A stretch of DNA of 64,000 nt, taken from positions 62,001 through 126,000 of the forward strand of contig NZ_JAUSWN010000003.1 in the NCBI RefSeq assembly GCF_030815255.1, in the 5' to 3' direction. This DNA is from Hathewaya limosa. Lineage in GTDB: Bacteria; Bacillota; Clostridia; Clostridiales; Clostridiaceae. Below are positions 17,546 through 26,233 of this stretch, in pieces. Within the stretch, counting starts at the first letter, position 1. Each line of letters starts with the position of its first letter. The position numbers and the translations under genes were made by a program. The notes beneath the pieces were generated by a model, which was not told the origin of the DNA, did not search any database, and saw nothing but the letters and a program-made list of their open reading frames with translations.

Positions 17546-18697
17546 TTGAAAAAAAATAATACAAAAAATAAGATACTTTTAGTTACAATAGCTTCAATGG
17601 TATTTTTAGTAGGAGGTTATATCAATTATAAGCAAGGGCATAGTGATAAAAAGGTACTAGAGGCTAAAAAAGAAGAACTAAGTTTAAATTATAATGAACT
17701 TTTTAGTAATCCCAATAAAGAAGAAGATAATAATTTAGATATACTTATTGGAGGAAAAATAGAATTTTCAAAGGAACTACAGGATAAGTTAAATAAAAAT
17801 CAAGAGGGATACAAGGAATTGTTTTCTTGTATGAATAATTTATGCAAGAAGTCTATACCTATTTTTTCTTTAAATTCTTATTTTGAGAAAGAAAATGTTA
17901 TTCATAAAGAATTTTGTGATTCTTTAAAAAAACAATTAAACTTACAACTTATAAATGGAGATAAAAAGGGCATATATGAACAGGGAAACAAGAAATTGTT
18001 TGAAAGTTTAGATATGTTAAAAAATAATGATATAAAAGTTTTAGGATTAAAAGATAACTTAGCTGAAAAAAATTATGTAGTAATTAAAAAAAACAATTTT
18101 AAAATAGGTATCTTAAATTATAATATTGAAGATAAAGTTAAAAGAGATAATGTTTTTTCTAATTATTATAATTCTTTTTCTTTAGAAAACTATGAAGGAA
18201 GTTTAAAAAATCTTGCTCAAAACATAGAAAATATAAAAAAGCAAGGAGTTACTTATATTATAGCTACACTTAATTTTCAAGAGACAAAGAAAAATCATCT
18301 AAAAATAAAAAAGGACTTTTCTGATTTAGGTGTAAACTTAATAATAGAAAAAGGTACTAATTCTAATGCTAAAAATGATGTTTTAAAAAACACCAATACT
18401 TTATGTATGGAAAATAATAGTGATTTTTTATCCTATAAGAATTTATATTCATCCAAGGCAGATAATATGAACTATTTTATTAAGATTAATTTAACAAATA
18501 AGGATAAGGCTACAAAGGTTAATAATATAAAATATATTCCTATAGCTTTATATGAAAATAATAATAAATTTAAATTAATTCCACTGACTAAAAGGCAAGA
18601 ATACAAGGATTATAAAATAGAGGATATAAAAGATATAAATGCTTTGGAAAACAAAAAAGAAAATATATTAAACAGTATAAAAAGAATTTATAATTAA
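17546..18697 (+). CDS. Membrane-anchored, diverged CapA-like protein
   Basis: 383 residues if it starts at TTG 17546, which has GAGGTGAG at good spacing; GTG 17537 is the alternative. One N-terminal membrane segment (ILLVTIASMVFLVGGYI) is followed by an extracytoplasmic domain. The order ILIGGKIEFSKEL, NNDIKVLGLKDN, NNFKIGILNYNIE, KKQGVTYIIATLNF, FSDLGVNLIIEKG parallels CapA poly-gamma-glutamate proteins. The histidine and acidic metal ligands of CapA (for example the H-P-H motif after the last strand) are missing. It is therefore likely a non-enzymatic relative, or a related fold. Moderate confidence. Confidence 0.55.
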   Translation: MKKNNTKNKILLVTIASMVFLVGGYINYKQGHSDKKVLEAKKEELSLNYNELFSNPNKEEDNNLDILIGGKIEFSKELQDKLNKNQEGYKELFSCMNNLCKKSIPIFSLNSYFEKENVIHKEFCDSLKKQLNLQLINGDKKGIYEQGNKKLFESLDMLKNNDIKVLGLKDNLAEKNYVVIKKNNFKIGILNYNIEDKVKRDNVFSNYYNSFSLENYEGSLKNLAQNIENIKKQGVTYIIATLNFQETKKNHLKIKKDFSDLGVNLIIEKGTNSNAKNDVLKNTNTLCMENNSDFLSYKNLYSSKADNMNYFIKINLTNKDKATKVNNIKYIPIALYENNNKFKLIPLTKRQEYKDYKIEDIKDINALENKKENILNSIKRIYN

Positions 18698-18753
18698 AAA
18701 TATCATAAGGGTATTTTATAAGTGTAAATAAGATAATAAAAGGAGTTGTTCAT

Positions 18754-19425
18754 ATGCTTTTAGACAGAAAAAACCTAGATTCTTCTATAATACTTAATGA
18801 ATTTAATTTTATGCATAATAAAGTTAATACAAGAAGTGAAATAGTTTTAAATATAAATGATTTGCCTAAAAACACAGCTTTAATTATAGTAGATATGGTA
18901 AATTCCTTTGCAACAGAGGGGGGAGAACTATATTCAAACAATGTTAAAGATTTAGTTCCATCTATAGTTGAATTAGCTAAGAAATTTGAAGAGAGAAATA
19001 TGCCTATAATTGCATATAGAGATGCACATAATATTAATTCTCCAGAGTTTCATAGTTTTCCTAGTCATTCGCTACAAGGAACTTATGGTAGTGAATTAGT
19101 AGATGAATTAAAGGAAATAGATTCTATCATATCTGTATTTAAAAATTCTACTAATGGATTTATAGCTAAAAATCCTTATGAGCTTTTAGAAGGAAAATAT
19201 ACTAGCTTTGTTATAGTTGGTTGTTGTTCAGATATATGCATATATCAACTTTCACTAACTTTAAAAACCTATTTTAATCAATTAGACATAGAATCATCAA
19301 TAATTATACCTACTAAGCTGGTAACAACATTTAATGCGGTAAATCATAATGCTGATATATATGATACTATATTTTTTTATAGCATGATTGTTAATGGAAT
19401 AGATATAGTAGGTGATATAAAATAA
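18754..19425 (+). CDS. Isochorismatase-fold cysteine hydrolase (nicotinamidase-like)
   Basis: 223 residues. The catalytic triad of the family is visible: Asp in LIIVDMVNSFA, Lys in SVFKNSTNGF and Cys in VGCCSDICI. The metal-site-like Asp/His residues of true nicotinamidases may be represented by YRDAHN and HSFPSH. Nicotinamidase (PncA) is the closest guess, releasing nicotinate for NAD salvage, but other amidases share the fold. Sixteen bases separate it from an ADP-ribosylglycohydrolase gene, so the two are co-transcribed. Confidence 0.8.
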   Translation: MLLDRKNLDSSIILNEFNFMHNKVNTRSEIVLNINDLPKNTALIIVDMVNSFATEGGELYSNNVKDLVPSIVELAKKFEERNMPIIAYRDAHNINSPEFHSFPSHSLQGTYGSELVDELKEIDSIISVFKNSTNGFIAKNPYELLEGKYTSFVIVGCCSDICIYQLSLTLKTYFNQLDIESSIIIPTKLVTTFNAVNHNADIYDTIFFYSMIVNGIDIVGDIK

Positions 19426-19441
19426 AGGGGGATATTTACAA

Positions 19442-20842
19442 ATGAAATCATGGAAGTACGAGTTGAAACTTAGAAGAAATGCTATACCTAAGGTATTAAC
19501 AGAAGAGGAGCAAACATGGGATTCTTATAAAAAAATCTTAAAAGATGAAGATGATAAAATCAATCTTCTTTGGAATAGCCATGTTCCAGGTTCTTATGCA
19601 CCTGAGAAAGTTCTTATTGGAGCTATTCAATCAGTTGAAAGTATGGGATGTGATGTTAGTAAGGCAGAAGAATTAATGGAAAAAGGTTTAGAAGCATTAA
19701 AAGATAATAATTTATATGAATTACACAAGTTAACAGCTGAAATATTCTATGAATTAAATAATGCTCCTAAAATCAAAGATCATCCATATTGGAGTTATAC
19801 AGTATATAATAATTTTGAGGAATATCTTAATAAGGTTACTTTTCCTAAATATGATACTTTTGAATTAAATATATCAGAATTTAATGAACAAATAAAAAGT
19901 GCATGGGTATATCAAATATGTGCTGGCGCATTAGGAACAGCTATAGAAGGGTATACTAGTGAGAATTTGAAAAAGGCCTTTGGAAATATAACATCTTACA
20001 TAAGGACTCCTAATACTTTTAATGATGATATTACATATGAGATAGCATTTTTAAAAGCTTTTGAAACAAAGGGATATGATGTTACGTCCAAAGATATTGC
20101 TAAAGAATGGGTAGGATTAATACCTGCTGGATGGTCTGCTGAAGATATAGCTTTAAAAAACATAAGAATGGGTATTTTTCCACCAGAAAGTGGATACAAA
20201 AACAATCCTTATAGAGAATGGATTGGAGCTCAAATGAGAGGTGTAGTATGTGGATTTGTTGCACCTGGTAATCCATATATGGCAGCTAAACTTGCTTTTG
20301 AAGATGGATCCGTTTCACATCATAATAACGGAGTATTAGGAGAAATTTTTAATGCTGTAATGACTTCTTTAGCCTTTGTAGAAAATGATATTAGAAAAAT
20401 AATTAAGTTATCTATAGATGCTATTCCTAATGATTCAGAATATTATTCAGTAGTAAAATTTGCTTATGATTTATGCTTAAATTCAGATTCATTTGAAGAT
20501 TGCTGGAAGGTTTGTGAAGAAAAATATAAGGAATACAATTGGATACATGCTTATCCTAATGCAGCGGCTGAAGTTATTGCTCTTTGGTTTGGAAAATGTG
20601 ATTTTGAAAAAACTATGAATATAATTTGCATGGAAGGACAAGATGTAGATTGTAATGCAGCACAAATTGCTAGTATTTTAGGAATTATTAATTTAATGGA
20701 TGGAATTAATATTGATAAGTGGGTTACTCCAATAGGTGATAGAATTTGTACTTATGTTAGAGATAATGAAGAATTTAGTTTAAATGAATTCTGTAATTGG
20801 AATGTAGAAATTGTAAAAAAACATATAAATAATCTTAAATAG
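19442..20842 (+). CDS. ADP-ribosylglycohydrolase family protein
   Basis: 466 residues with an AAAGGGG site. The first 150 residues are an extra helical region. The ADPRH fold follows: GALGTAIEGYTSENL, TFNDDITYEIAFL (Mg ligands), GSVSHHNNGVLGEIFNAV and GQDVDCNAAQIASILG (second D-x-D metal site). Members remove ADP-ribose from proteins or DNA, or act on related ribosides. It is coupled to a nicotinamidase-like gene, which suggests NAD-linked ADP-ribose turnover. The substrate is not known, and the family also includes crystallin-like non-enzymes. Confidence 0.85.
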   Translation: MKSWKYELKLRRNAIPKVLTEEEQTWDSYKKILKDEDDKINLLWNSHVPGSYAPEKVLIGAIQSVESMGCDVSKAEELMEKGLEALKDNNLYELHKLTAEIFYELNNAPKIKDHPYWSYTVYNNFEEYLNKVTFPKYDTFELNISEFNEQIKSAWVYQICAGALGTAIEGYTSENLKKAFGNITSYIRTPNTFNDDITYEIAFLKAFETKGYDVTSKDIAKEWVGLIPAGWSAEDIALKNIRMGIFPPESGYKNNPYREWIGAQMRGVVCGFVAPGNPYMAAKLAFEDGSVSHHNNGVLGEIFNAVMTSLAFVENDIRKIIKLSIDAIPNDSEYYSVVKFAYDLCLNSDSFEDCWKVCEEKYKEYNWIHAYPNAAAEVIALWFGKCDFEKTMNIICMEGQDVDCNAAQIASILGIINLMDGINIDKWVTPIGDRICTYVRDNEEFSLNEFCNWNVEIVKKHINNLK

Positions 20843-20935
20843 ATTATGTTTACTTTAATAACTGCTTGACTTTATATAGAAATTGCTCTTAAAATAAGAT
20901 GTATTACTTAATAAATTATAGATAGGAGCTTTTTC

Positions 20936-21088
20936 ATGAACGATAATACAATGGAACGAATGAAACAATTAATAGAAGAAAAAAAGAATAAAAATGTTAA
21001 AAAAGAGAATAAAAGACCTTCAAAATGTATAGGTTATTCAAGAGGTGCTAAGCGTTCTAAAAAATCTGGTGGTTTATTTGATAAATAA
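20936..21088 (+). CDS. Small basic protein, 50 residues
   Basis: This short gene has a good TAGGAG ribosome site. It starts MNDNTMERMKQLIEEKKNK, a charged helix, then has a Lys/Arg-rich tail with KRPSKCIGYSRGAKRSKK and ends GGLFDK. Followed directly by a strong terminator. The high positive charge suggests nucleic-acid or ribosome binding, which is inference. No named family recognised. Confidence 0.7.
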   Translation: MNDNTMERMKQLIEEKKNKNVKKENKRPSKCIGYSRGAKRSKKSGGLFDK

Positions 21089-21118
21089 AAAGTATTCACT
21101 ATAAGTGAATACTTTTTT
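21087..21118. terminator. Bidirectional terminator, small basic gene / yajQ
   Basis: AGTATTCACT-ATA-AGTGAATACT is flanked by A and T runs, between convergent genes. Confidence 0.88.
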
Positions 21119-21120
21119 TA

Positions 21121-21612
21121 TTATCTAAAGTTTGTAAATTGAAGAGCTATACCATAATCATTTCCCTTTAGTAGAGCTATAACACTTTGAAGATCATCTT
21201 TATCTTTACCTTGAACTCTAACTTGATTATCCATAATTTGAGCTTGAACTTTTAATTTACTTGCCTTTATATCGGCTACTATTAATTTAGCCTTTTCTTT
21301 TGATACACCTTTTACTATTTTAGCTACTTGTCTTAATGTTCCCATTGCTGCATCTTCTACTTTTCCATAATCAAGTGCTTTTACGGATATACCTCTTTTA
21401 ATTAATTTACCATCTAAAATTTCTTTCATAGCATTTAATTTATATTCATCTTGACCATGAACTTTAATTTCTTCTTCTTTTCTTTCAATTTCAGCAGTAC
21501 ATCCTTTAAAATCATATCTATTGCTTATTTCTCTTGTAGCCTGGTTAATAGCATTATCCACTTCCTGTAAATCTACTTCTGATACTACGTCAAAAGAATA
21601 ATTACTAGCCAT
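21121..21612 (-). CDS. YajQ family nucleotide-binding protein
   Basis: 163 residues from the ATG giving MASNYSFDVVSEVDLQEV, placed 6 bases after GAGGTG. The GTG three codons upstream overlaps the Shine-Dalgarno and is not used. Further YajQ blocks are NRYDFKGCTAEIE and VRVQGKDKDDLQSVI. Family members bind cyclic di-GMP or RNA/nucleotides; the role in Clostridium is not established. Length is exactly that of the family. Confidence 0.93.
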   Translation of the reverse strand: MASNYSFDVVSEVDLQEVDNAINQATREISNRYDFKGCTAEIERKEEEIKVHGQDEYKLNAMKEILDGKLIKRGISVKALDYGKVEDAAMGTLRQVAKIVKGVSKEKAKLIVADIKASKLKVQAQIMDNQVRVQGKDKDDLQSVIALLKGNDYGIALQFTNFR

Positions 21613-21914
21613 AAATAGCACCTCTTTCTCTTTTTTTATACAATGATAATATTAACAAAAACGCATAATTTAATCAATATATATAACATATTTAAATAGA
21701 TTATACTGTATATCTATGCATTTTAAAGATATTCATTATAATATGAAAATAACTTTAATAGATGCTTATTTATAATAAAAAACAATAAAAAATAAAAAAA
21801 ATTAAAAGAAATGTTGAATTTATAGTATTTTTTTTATAAAATAAAAGTTGGTTTACTATTAACCACTATTGTAAATACTAAAATTATAAAACTAAATAGG
21901 GGTGAAGCAAAAAA
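21613..21914. other. Intergenic region between yajQ and potA
   Basis: Very AT-rich, containing the divergent promoters of yajQ and the pot operon. A small stem (TGGTT/AACCA near 21849-21865) lies in the likely pot leader. No riboswitch or further gene is recognised. Confidence 0.4.
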
Positions 21915-22958
21915 ATGAGTGAAAACATAATTGAATTAGTTGGAATTCACAAAGATTATGAAGGATTAGAAATCTTACAAAACATTAATTTTACCGTAAA
22001 GAAGAATGAATTTTTAACTCTTTTAGGTCCAAGTGGCTGTGGTAAAACAACTACCTTAAGGTTAATAGGTGGTTTTGAGACCCCATCTACGGGTAAAATA
22101 ATCTTTGAAGGAAAAGATATAAGTAATATTCCGCCTTACGAAAGACAGATAAATACTGTATTCCAAAGGTATGCTTTATTTCCCCATATGAATGTATATG
22201 AGAATATAGCTTTTGGTTTAAAACTTAAAAAAATGCCTAAAGATGAAATAGATAAAAAAGTAACAAAAATGCTTAAACTAGTTAACTTATCTGGGTATGA
22301 AAAAAGAAAAATATCTGCATTAAGTGGTGGACAACAACAAAGAATTGCAATTGCAAGGGCACTTGTAAATGAACCTAAAGTACTTTTACTAGATGAACCA
22401 TTAGGTGCTCTTGACTTAAAATTAAGAAAAGAAATGCAAACAGAACTTAAAAATATGCAGCAACAAATAGGAATTACATTTATATATGTAACTCACGATC
22501 AAGAAGAAGCACTTACCATGTCTGATAAAATTATAGTAATGGAACAAGGTGAAATTCAACAAATGGGTACACCACAAGATATTTATAATGAACCTAAAAA
22601 TGCTTTTGTCGCTAAATTCATTGGAGAATCTAATATTGTAAAAGGAATAATGAATAAGGACCTTGAAGTAGAATTCTGTAACACAATTTTTAAATGTGTA
22701 GATAAACGTCCAAATAATTGCGAAGAAGTTCAAGTGGTAGTAAGACCTGAAGATATTAAGATTGTATCAGAAGAAAAGGGTATGCTTAAAGGGAAAGTAA
22801 CTTCAATTATCTTTAAAGGTGTACACTATGAAATAACAGTAGAAGGGGTTCTTAAAGAACAATGGATTATTCATTCAACAGAGAAAGTAGAAATCGATAC
22901 TTGCATAGGAATGGATATATATCCAGATGATATTCATATTATGGAGAAAGAAGGGTAG
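21915..22958 (+). CDS. potA: Spermidine/putrescine ABC transporter ATP-binding protein PotA
   Basis: 347 residues. Walker A is GPSGCGKTT, the Q-loop region is TVFQRYALFPHM, the signature is LSGGQQQR and Walker B is LLLDEPLGALD. A C-terminal TOBE-type regulatory domain includes VVVRPEDIKIV. It energises polyamine uptake by PotBCD. It is the first gene of a tight four-gene operon, 4 bases from potB. The substrate (spermidine and/or putrescine) is inferred from the full PotABCD set. Confidence 0.93.
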   Translation: MSENIIELVGIHKDYEGLEILQNINFTVKKNEFLTLLGPSGCGKTTTLRLIGGFETPSTGKIIFEGKDISNIPPYERQINTVFQRYALFPHMNVYENIAFGLKLKKMPKDEIDKKVTKMLKLVNLSGYEKRKISALSGGQQQRIAIARALVNEPKVLLLDEPLGALDLKLRKEMQTELKNMQQQIGITFIYVTHDQEEALTMSDKIIVMEQGEIQQMGTPQDIYNEPKNAFVAKFIGESNIVKGIMNKDLEVEFCNTIFKCVDKRPNNCEEVQVVVRPEDIKIVSEEKGMLKGKVTSIIFKGVHYEITVEGVLKEQWIIHSTEKVEIDTCIGMDIYPDDIHIMEKEG

Positions 22959-22962
22959 CTAA

Positions 22963-23781
22963 ATGAAGAAATACACATCTTATCCATATATACTTTGGAA
23001 TATAATTTTTATTGTATGTCCATTACTTTTAATAGTTTATTTTAGTGTAACTAAAAGTGTTATAGACCCAAGTGTAACTTTAGAACACTATAAAAGATTT
23101 ATGGACCCTCTTTACATAAATATATTGTTTCGTTCCATAAAATTAGCTGCATTTTGTACAATTTTATGTTTAATTTTAGGATATCCATTAGCATACATAT
23201 TAAGTGGTTTGGAACATAGAAAAAGAAATATATTAGTAATGCTTTTAGTCCTTCCAATGTGGATGAACTTCTTATTAAGAACTTATGCATGGATGGCTAT
23301 TTTAGGTAAGCATGGTTTTATTAATTCTTTTTTAACTTGGCTTAGTCTACCACCATTAAAATTACTATATAATGATGGTGCTGTATTATTAGGAATGGTT
23401 TATAACTTTTTACCTTTTATGGTACTACCTATTTATACTATATTAAATAAAATGGATGATAGTTTAATAGAAGCAGCTAGTGACTTAGGAGCTACTAAGT
23501 TGCAAATTTTTTATAAAGTAATTTTCCCACTTAGTATGCCAGGAGTATTTTCAGGAATTACTATGGTATTTATGCCTGCCGTTACTACCTTTGTAATATC
23601 TAGGTTACTGGGTGGTGGACAATATATGTTAATAGGTAACTTAATAGAACAACAATACCTTACAGTAGGTGATTGGAATTTTGGTTCCGCAGTATCTATT
23701 ATCATGATAATAATTATTTTAATTACTATGGCCTTTATGTCCAAAGTAGATAAAGAAGAAGGTGGTGGGGGACTATGGTAA
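22963..23781 (+). CDS. potB: Polyamine ABC transporter permease PotB
   Basis: 272 residues with about six membrane segments and the permease EAA motif EAASDLGATKLQIFYKVIFP. It pairs with PotC to form the channel. Its 3' end overlaps potC by 7 bases, indicating translational coupling. Confidence 0.92.
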   Translation: MKKYTSYPYILWNIIFIVCPLLLIVYFSVTKSVIDPSVTLEHYKRFMDPLYINILFRSIKLAAFCTILCLILGYPLAYILSGLEHRKRNILVMLLVLPMWMNFLLRTYAWMAILGKHGFINSFLTWLSLPPLKLLYNDGAVLLGMVYNFLPFMVLPIYTILNKMDDSLIEAASDLGATKLQIFYKVIFPLSMPGVFSGITMVFMPAVTTFVISRLLGGGQYMLIGNLIEQQYLTVGDWNFGSAVSIIMIIIILITMAFMSKVDKEEGGGGLW

Positions 23782-24551
23782 AATCTTTAGGGAAAAAAAT
23801 ATATGCTTTTCTTATATATTTATTCTTATATGCTCCTATAATAGTATTAATTATTTTTTCTTTTAATGATTCTAAGTCTAGAGTTACTTGGAATGGATTT
23901 ACATTAAAATGGTATACAAGTTTATTTTCTGATACAGAAATACTAAAATCTTTGTATTATACTATAATAATTGCACTTTTAGCTTCTCTTATTTCTACGA
24001 TTTTGGGGACTGTAGCTGCTATAGGAATAAACAATTATAAATCTTTTAAAAGAAAATTACTATTAAATATAAATTATTTACCAGTTCTAAACCCTGATAT
24101 TGTTACAGCAGTAGGGTTAATGTTATTATTTAATATGTTAAAAATAGAAAAAGGTTTTTTAACTATGTTACTTGCTCATATTAGTTTTTGTACTCCTTAT
24201 GTTGTTTTAGCCGTTCTTCCAAAGTTGAAACAATTACCCAAAAACATAATGGAAGCGGCACTAGATTTAGGTGCAACACCTATGTATGCCATGAGAAAAG
24301 TCATAATTCCTCAAATATTCGATGGTATTATATCTGGTGCATTAATTGCTTTTACTCTTTCTATAGATGATTTTGTAATAAGCTTCTTTAATACTGGTTC
24401 TGGAGTTTCGAATTTGTCAATTAATATATACTCTATGGCTAGAAAGGGTATAAATCCTAAAATCAATGCATTATCAACGTTAATGTTTTTATCAGTATTA
24501 ATAGTCTTATTAATAGTCAATAAAAAGAGTGCGAAAGGAGAAAAAAACTAA
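23775..24551 (+). CDS. potC: Polyamine ABC transporter permease PotC
   Basis: 258 residues, about six membrane segments. The EAA motif is EAALDLGATPMYAMRKVIIP, and SIDDFVISFFNTG is typical of PotC. It is the second permease of the polyamine importer, overlapping potB and 2 bases from potD. Confidence 0.92.
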   Translation: MVKSLGKKIYAFLIYLFLYAPIIVLIIFSFNDSKSRVTWNGFTLKWYTSLFSDTEILKSLYYTIIIALLASLISTILGTVAAIGINNYKSFKRKLLLNINYLPVLNPDIVTAVGLMLLFNMLKIEKGFLTMLLAHISFCTPYVVLAVLPKLKQLPKNIMEAALDLGATPMYAMRKVIIPQIFDGIISGALIAFTLSIDDFVISFFNTGSGVSNLSINIYSMARKGINPKINALSTLMFLSVLIVLLIVNKKSAKGEKN

Positions 24552-24553
24552 GA

Positions 24554-25600
24554 ATGAAAAAGTTTTTATCTTATATTTTATTAATAACATTTCTTGTGGG
24601 AACTGTTTTAATTCCTGTAGGATGTGGTGATAACAGGGTGAAGTTAAAAGTATATAACTGGGGAGATTATATCGATAAATCTCTACTTAAAGAATTTGAA
24701 AATAAATATAATATAAAAGTAATCTATGGTGAATATGCAACTAATGAAGAGATGTTTGTAAAACTAAGAAATTCTCCTGGTCAATATGATGTTGTTGTTC
24801 CCTCTGATTACATGATTACTAAAATGATTAAAGAAGGGTTATTAGAAAAGTTAGATTTTAAAAATATACCTAATTATAAAGATATAGATCCTCAATTAAA
24901 GAATTTACCTTTTGATCCTAAAAATGAATATTCTGTTCCATATATGTGGGGAACTTTAGGTATTGTATATAATACTGGTTTAATAAAGGATAATATTAAG
25001 GGATGGAAGGATCTTTGGAATCCTAAATATAAAGATCAAATTTTAATGGTAGATAGTCAAAGAGATTCTATAGGAGTGGCTTTGAAAATGTTAGGTTATT
25101 CTATGAACACGACTAATTTAAAGGAACTAGAAAAAGCTAAAAATGCACTTATTAAGCAAAAGGATCTAGTTCATGCTTATGTGGGAGATGAAGTAAAGGA
25201 TCAGATGGTAGAAGAAGAAGCGGCCATGGCTGTTGTTTGGTCAGGTGATGCTATGACTATAAAAGAAACTAATCCTAAGCTAAAATATGTTATCCCAGAA
25301 GAAGGTGCAAATCTTTGGTTTGACAATCTTGTAATTCCTAAGGGAACTAAACATAAAAAAGAAGCTGAATTATTTATCAACTTTATGACCGGTGCAGAAG
25401 CTTCAAAGAAAAATGTTGAATACATAGGATACTCAACTCCAAATTTAAAAGCTAAAGCAATGCTTCCAGAAGAAATTAGAGAAAACCCTTCTGCATATCC
25501 TTCTAAAGAGGTTATAGCAAAAGGTGAAGGATTTGTAGATCTTGGTGACTTTATAAAAGAATATGATAAAATTTGGACTGATATAAAAGCTCAGGAATAA
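24554..25600 (+). CDS. potD: Polyamine-binding lipoprotein PotD
   Basis: 348 residues. A lipoprotein signal (MKKFLSYILLITFLVGTVL, lipobox PVGC) is followed by the PotD/PotF-type fold: KVYNWGDYIDKSLLKEFE, YDVVVPSDYMITKM, VPYMWGTLGIVYN, VVWSGDAM, LWFDNLVIPK. It captures extracellular polyamines for PotABC. Followed at once by a strong terminator. Confidence 0.93.
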   Translation: MKKFLSYILLITFLVGTVLIPVGCGDNRVKLKVYNWGDYIDKSLLKEFENKYNIKVIYGEYATNEEMFVKLRNSPGQYDVVVPSDYMITKMIKEGLLEKLDFKNIPNYKDIDPQLKNLPFDPKNEYSVPYMWGTLGIVYNTGLIKDNIKGWKDLWNPKYKDQILMVDSQRDSIGVALKMLGYSMNTTNLKELEKAKNALIKQKDLVHAYVGDEVKDQMVEEEAAMAVVWSGDAMTIKETNPKLKYVIPEEGANLWFDNLVIPKGTKHKKEAELFINFMTGAEASKKNVEYIGYSTPNLKAKAMLPEEIRENPSAYPSKEVIAKGEGFVDLGDFIKEYDKIWTDIKAQE

Positions 25601-25605
25601 TTAAA

Positions 25606-25640
25606 AAAATAAAAGCTCCCATTGAGGGGCTTTTATTTTT
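25606..25640. terminator. Bidirectional terminator, potD / CBS gene
   Basis: AAAAATAAAAGCTCCC pairs with GGGGCTTTTATTTTT around a 5-base loop (one G-U pair). The A and T flanks suit both convergent genes. Confidence 0.88.
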
Positions 25641-26077
25641 TATGCATTAACAACTACTTCTTGTTTTTCTTTTATTTGATTGTAGCAATAATTTATAATT
25701 ACGCTTCTTTTAATTATCCCTATAAAAACATTATCATCATCTACTACTGGAACAAAGTTTTGAGAGATGGATAATGTTATTAATCCTTCGATGTCTGAAT
25801 TAATTTTCACAGCAGAATTTTTAACTCTTCTAGGAATTTGCTTGATACACATATTTTTTACTTGATTAATGCTATGTTTTTCTTTTTCTACTTTATTCTT
25901 TATGTACCATAAAACATCTCCCTCTGTTAATGTTCCTACATATTTACCTTTTTCGTCAATTATGGGAATTGCAGTATACTTGTACTTTTCTAAAATGTGC
26001 ATAGCTTTTTCTAAAGTATAATTTTCATTAATAAATACTACTTCTATTTTAGGAGTAAGAAAAAAGGCAATATTCAT
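25640..26077 (-). CDS. CBS-domain pair protein
   Basis: 145 residues from the ATG giving MNIAFFLTPK. An upstream in-frame TTG, two codons earlier, is too close to AAGGAAGG. It has two CBS motifs: first YTLEKAMHILEKYKYTAIPIID with GTLTEGDVLWYI, then SISQNFVPVVDDDNVFIGIIKR. CBS pairs bind adenine nucleotides and regulate partner enzymes or channels; here the domain pair stands alone and no partner is visible. Confidence 0.88.
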   Translation of the reverse strand: MNIAFFLTPKIEVVFINENYTLEKAMHILEKYKYTAIPIIDEKGKYVGTLTEGDVLWYIKNKVEKEKHSINQVKNMCIKQIPRRVKNSAVKINSDIEGLITLSISQNFVPVVDDDNVFIGIIKRSVIINYCYNQIKEKQEVVVNA

Positions 26078-26233
26078 ATGCAAAACCTTCCTTTATGATT
26101 ATTTACTTCTCTATTAATATTATAACATAAAATTTTATTTTTGTTATTCAAACAAATATTTTTAAAAGTTCTTTAATAAAATTTTATAATATGGTACTAT
26201 TACTTTTAAAGATAGTATAAAGGGGGAAAATAT

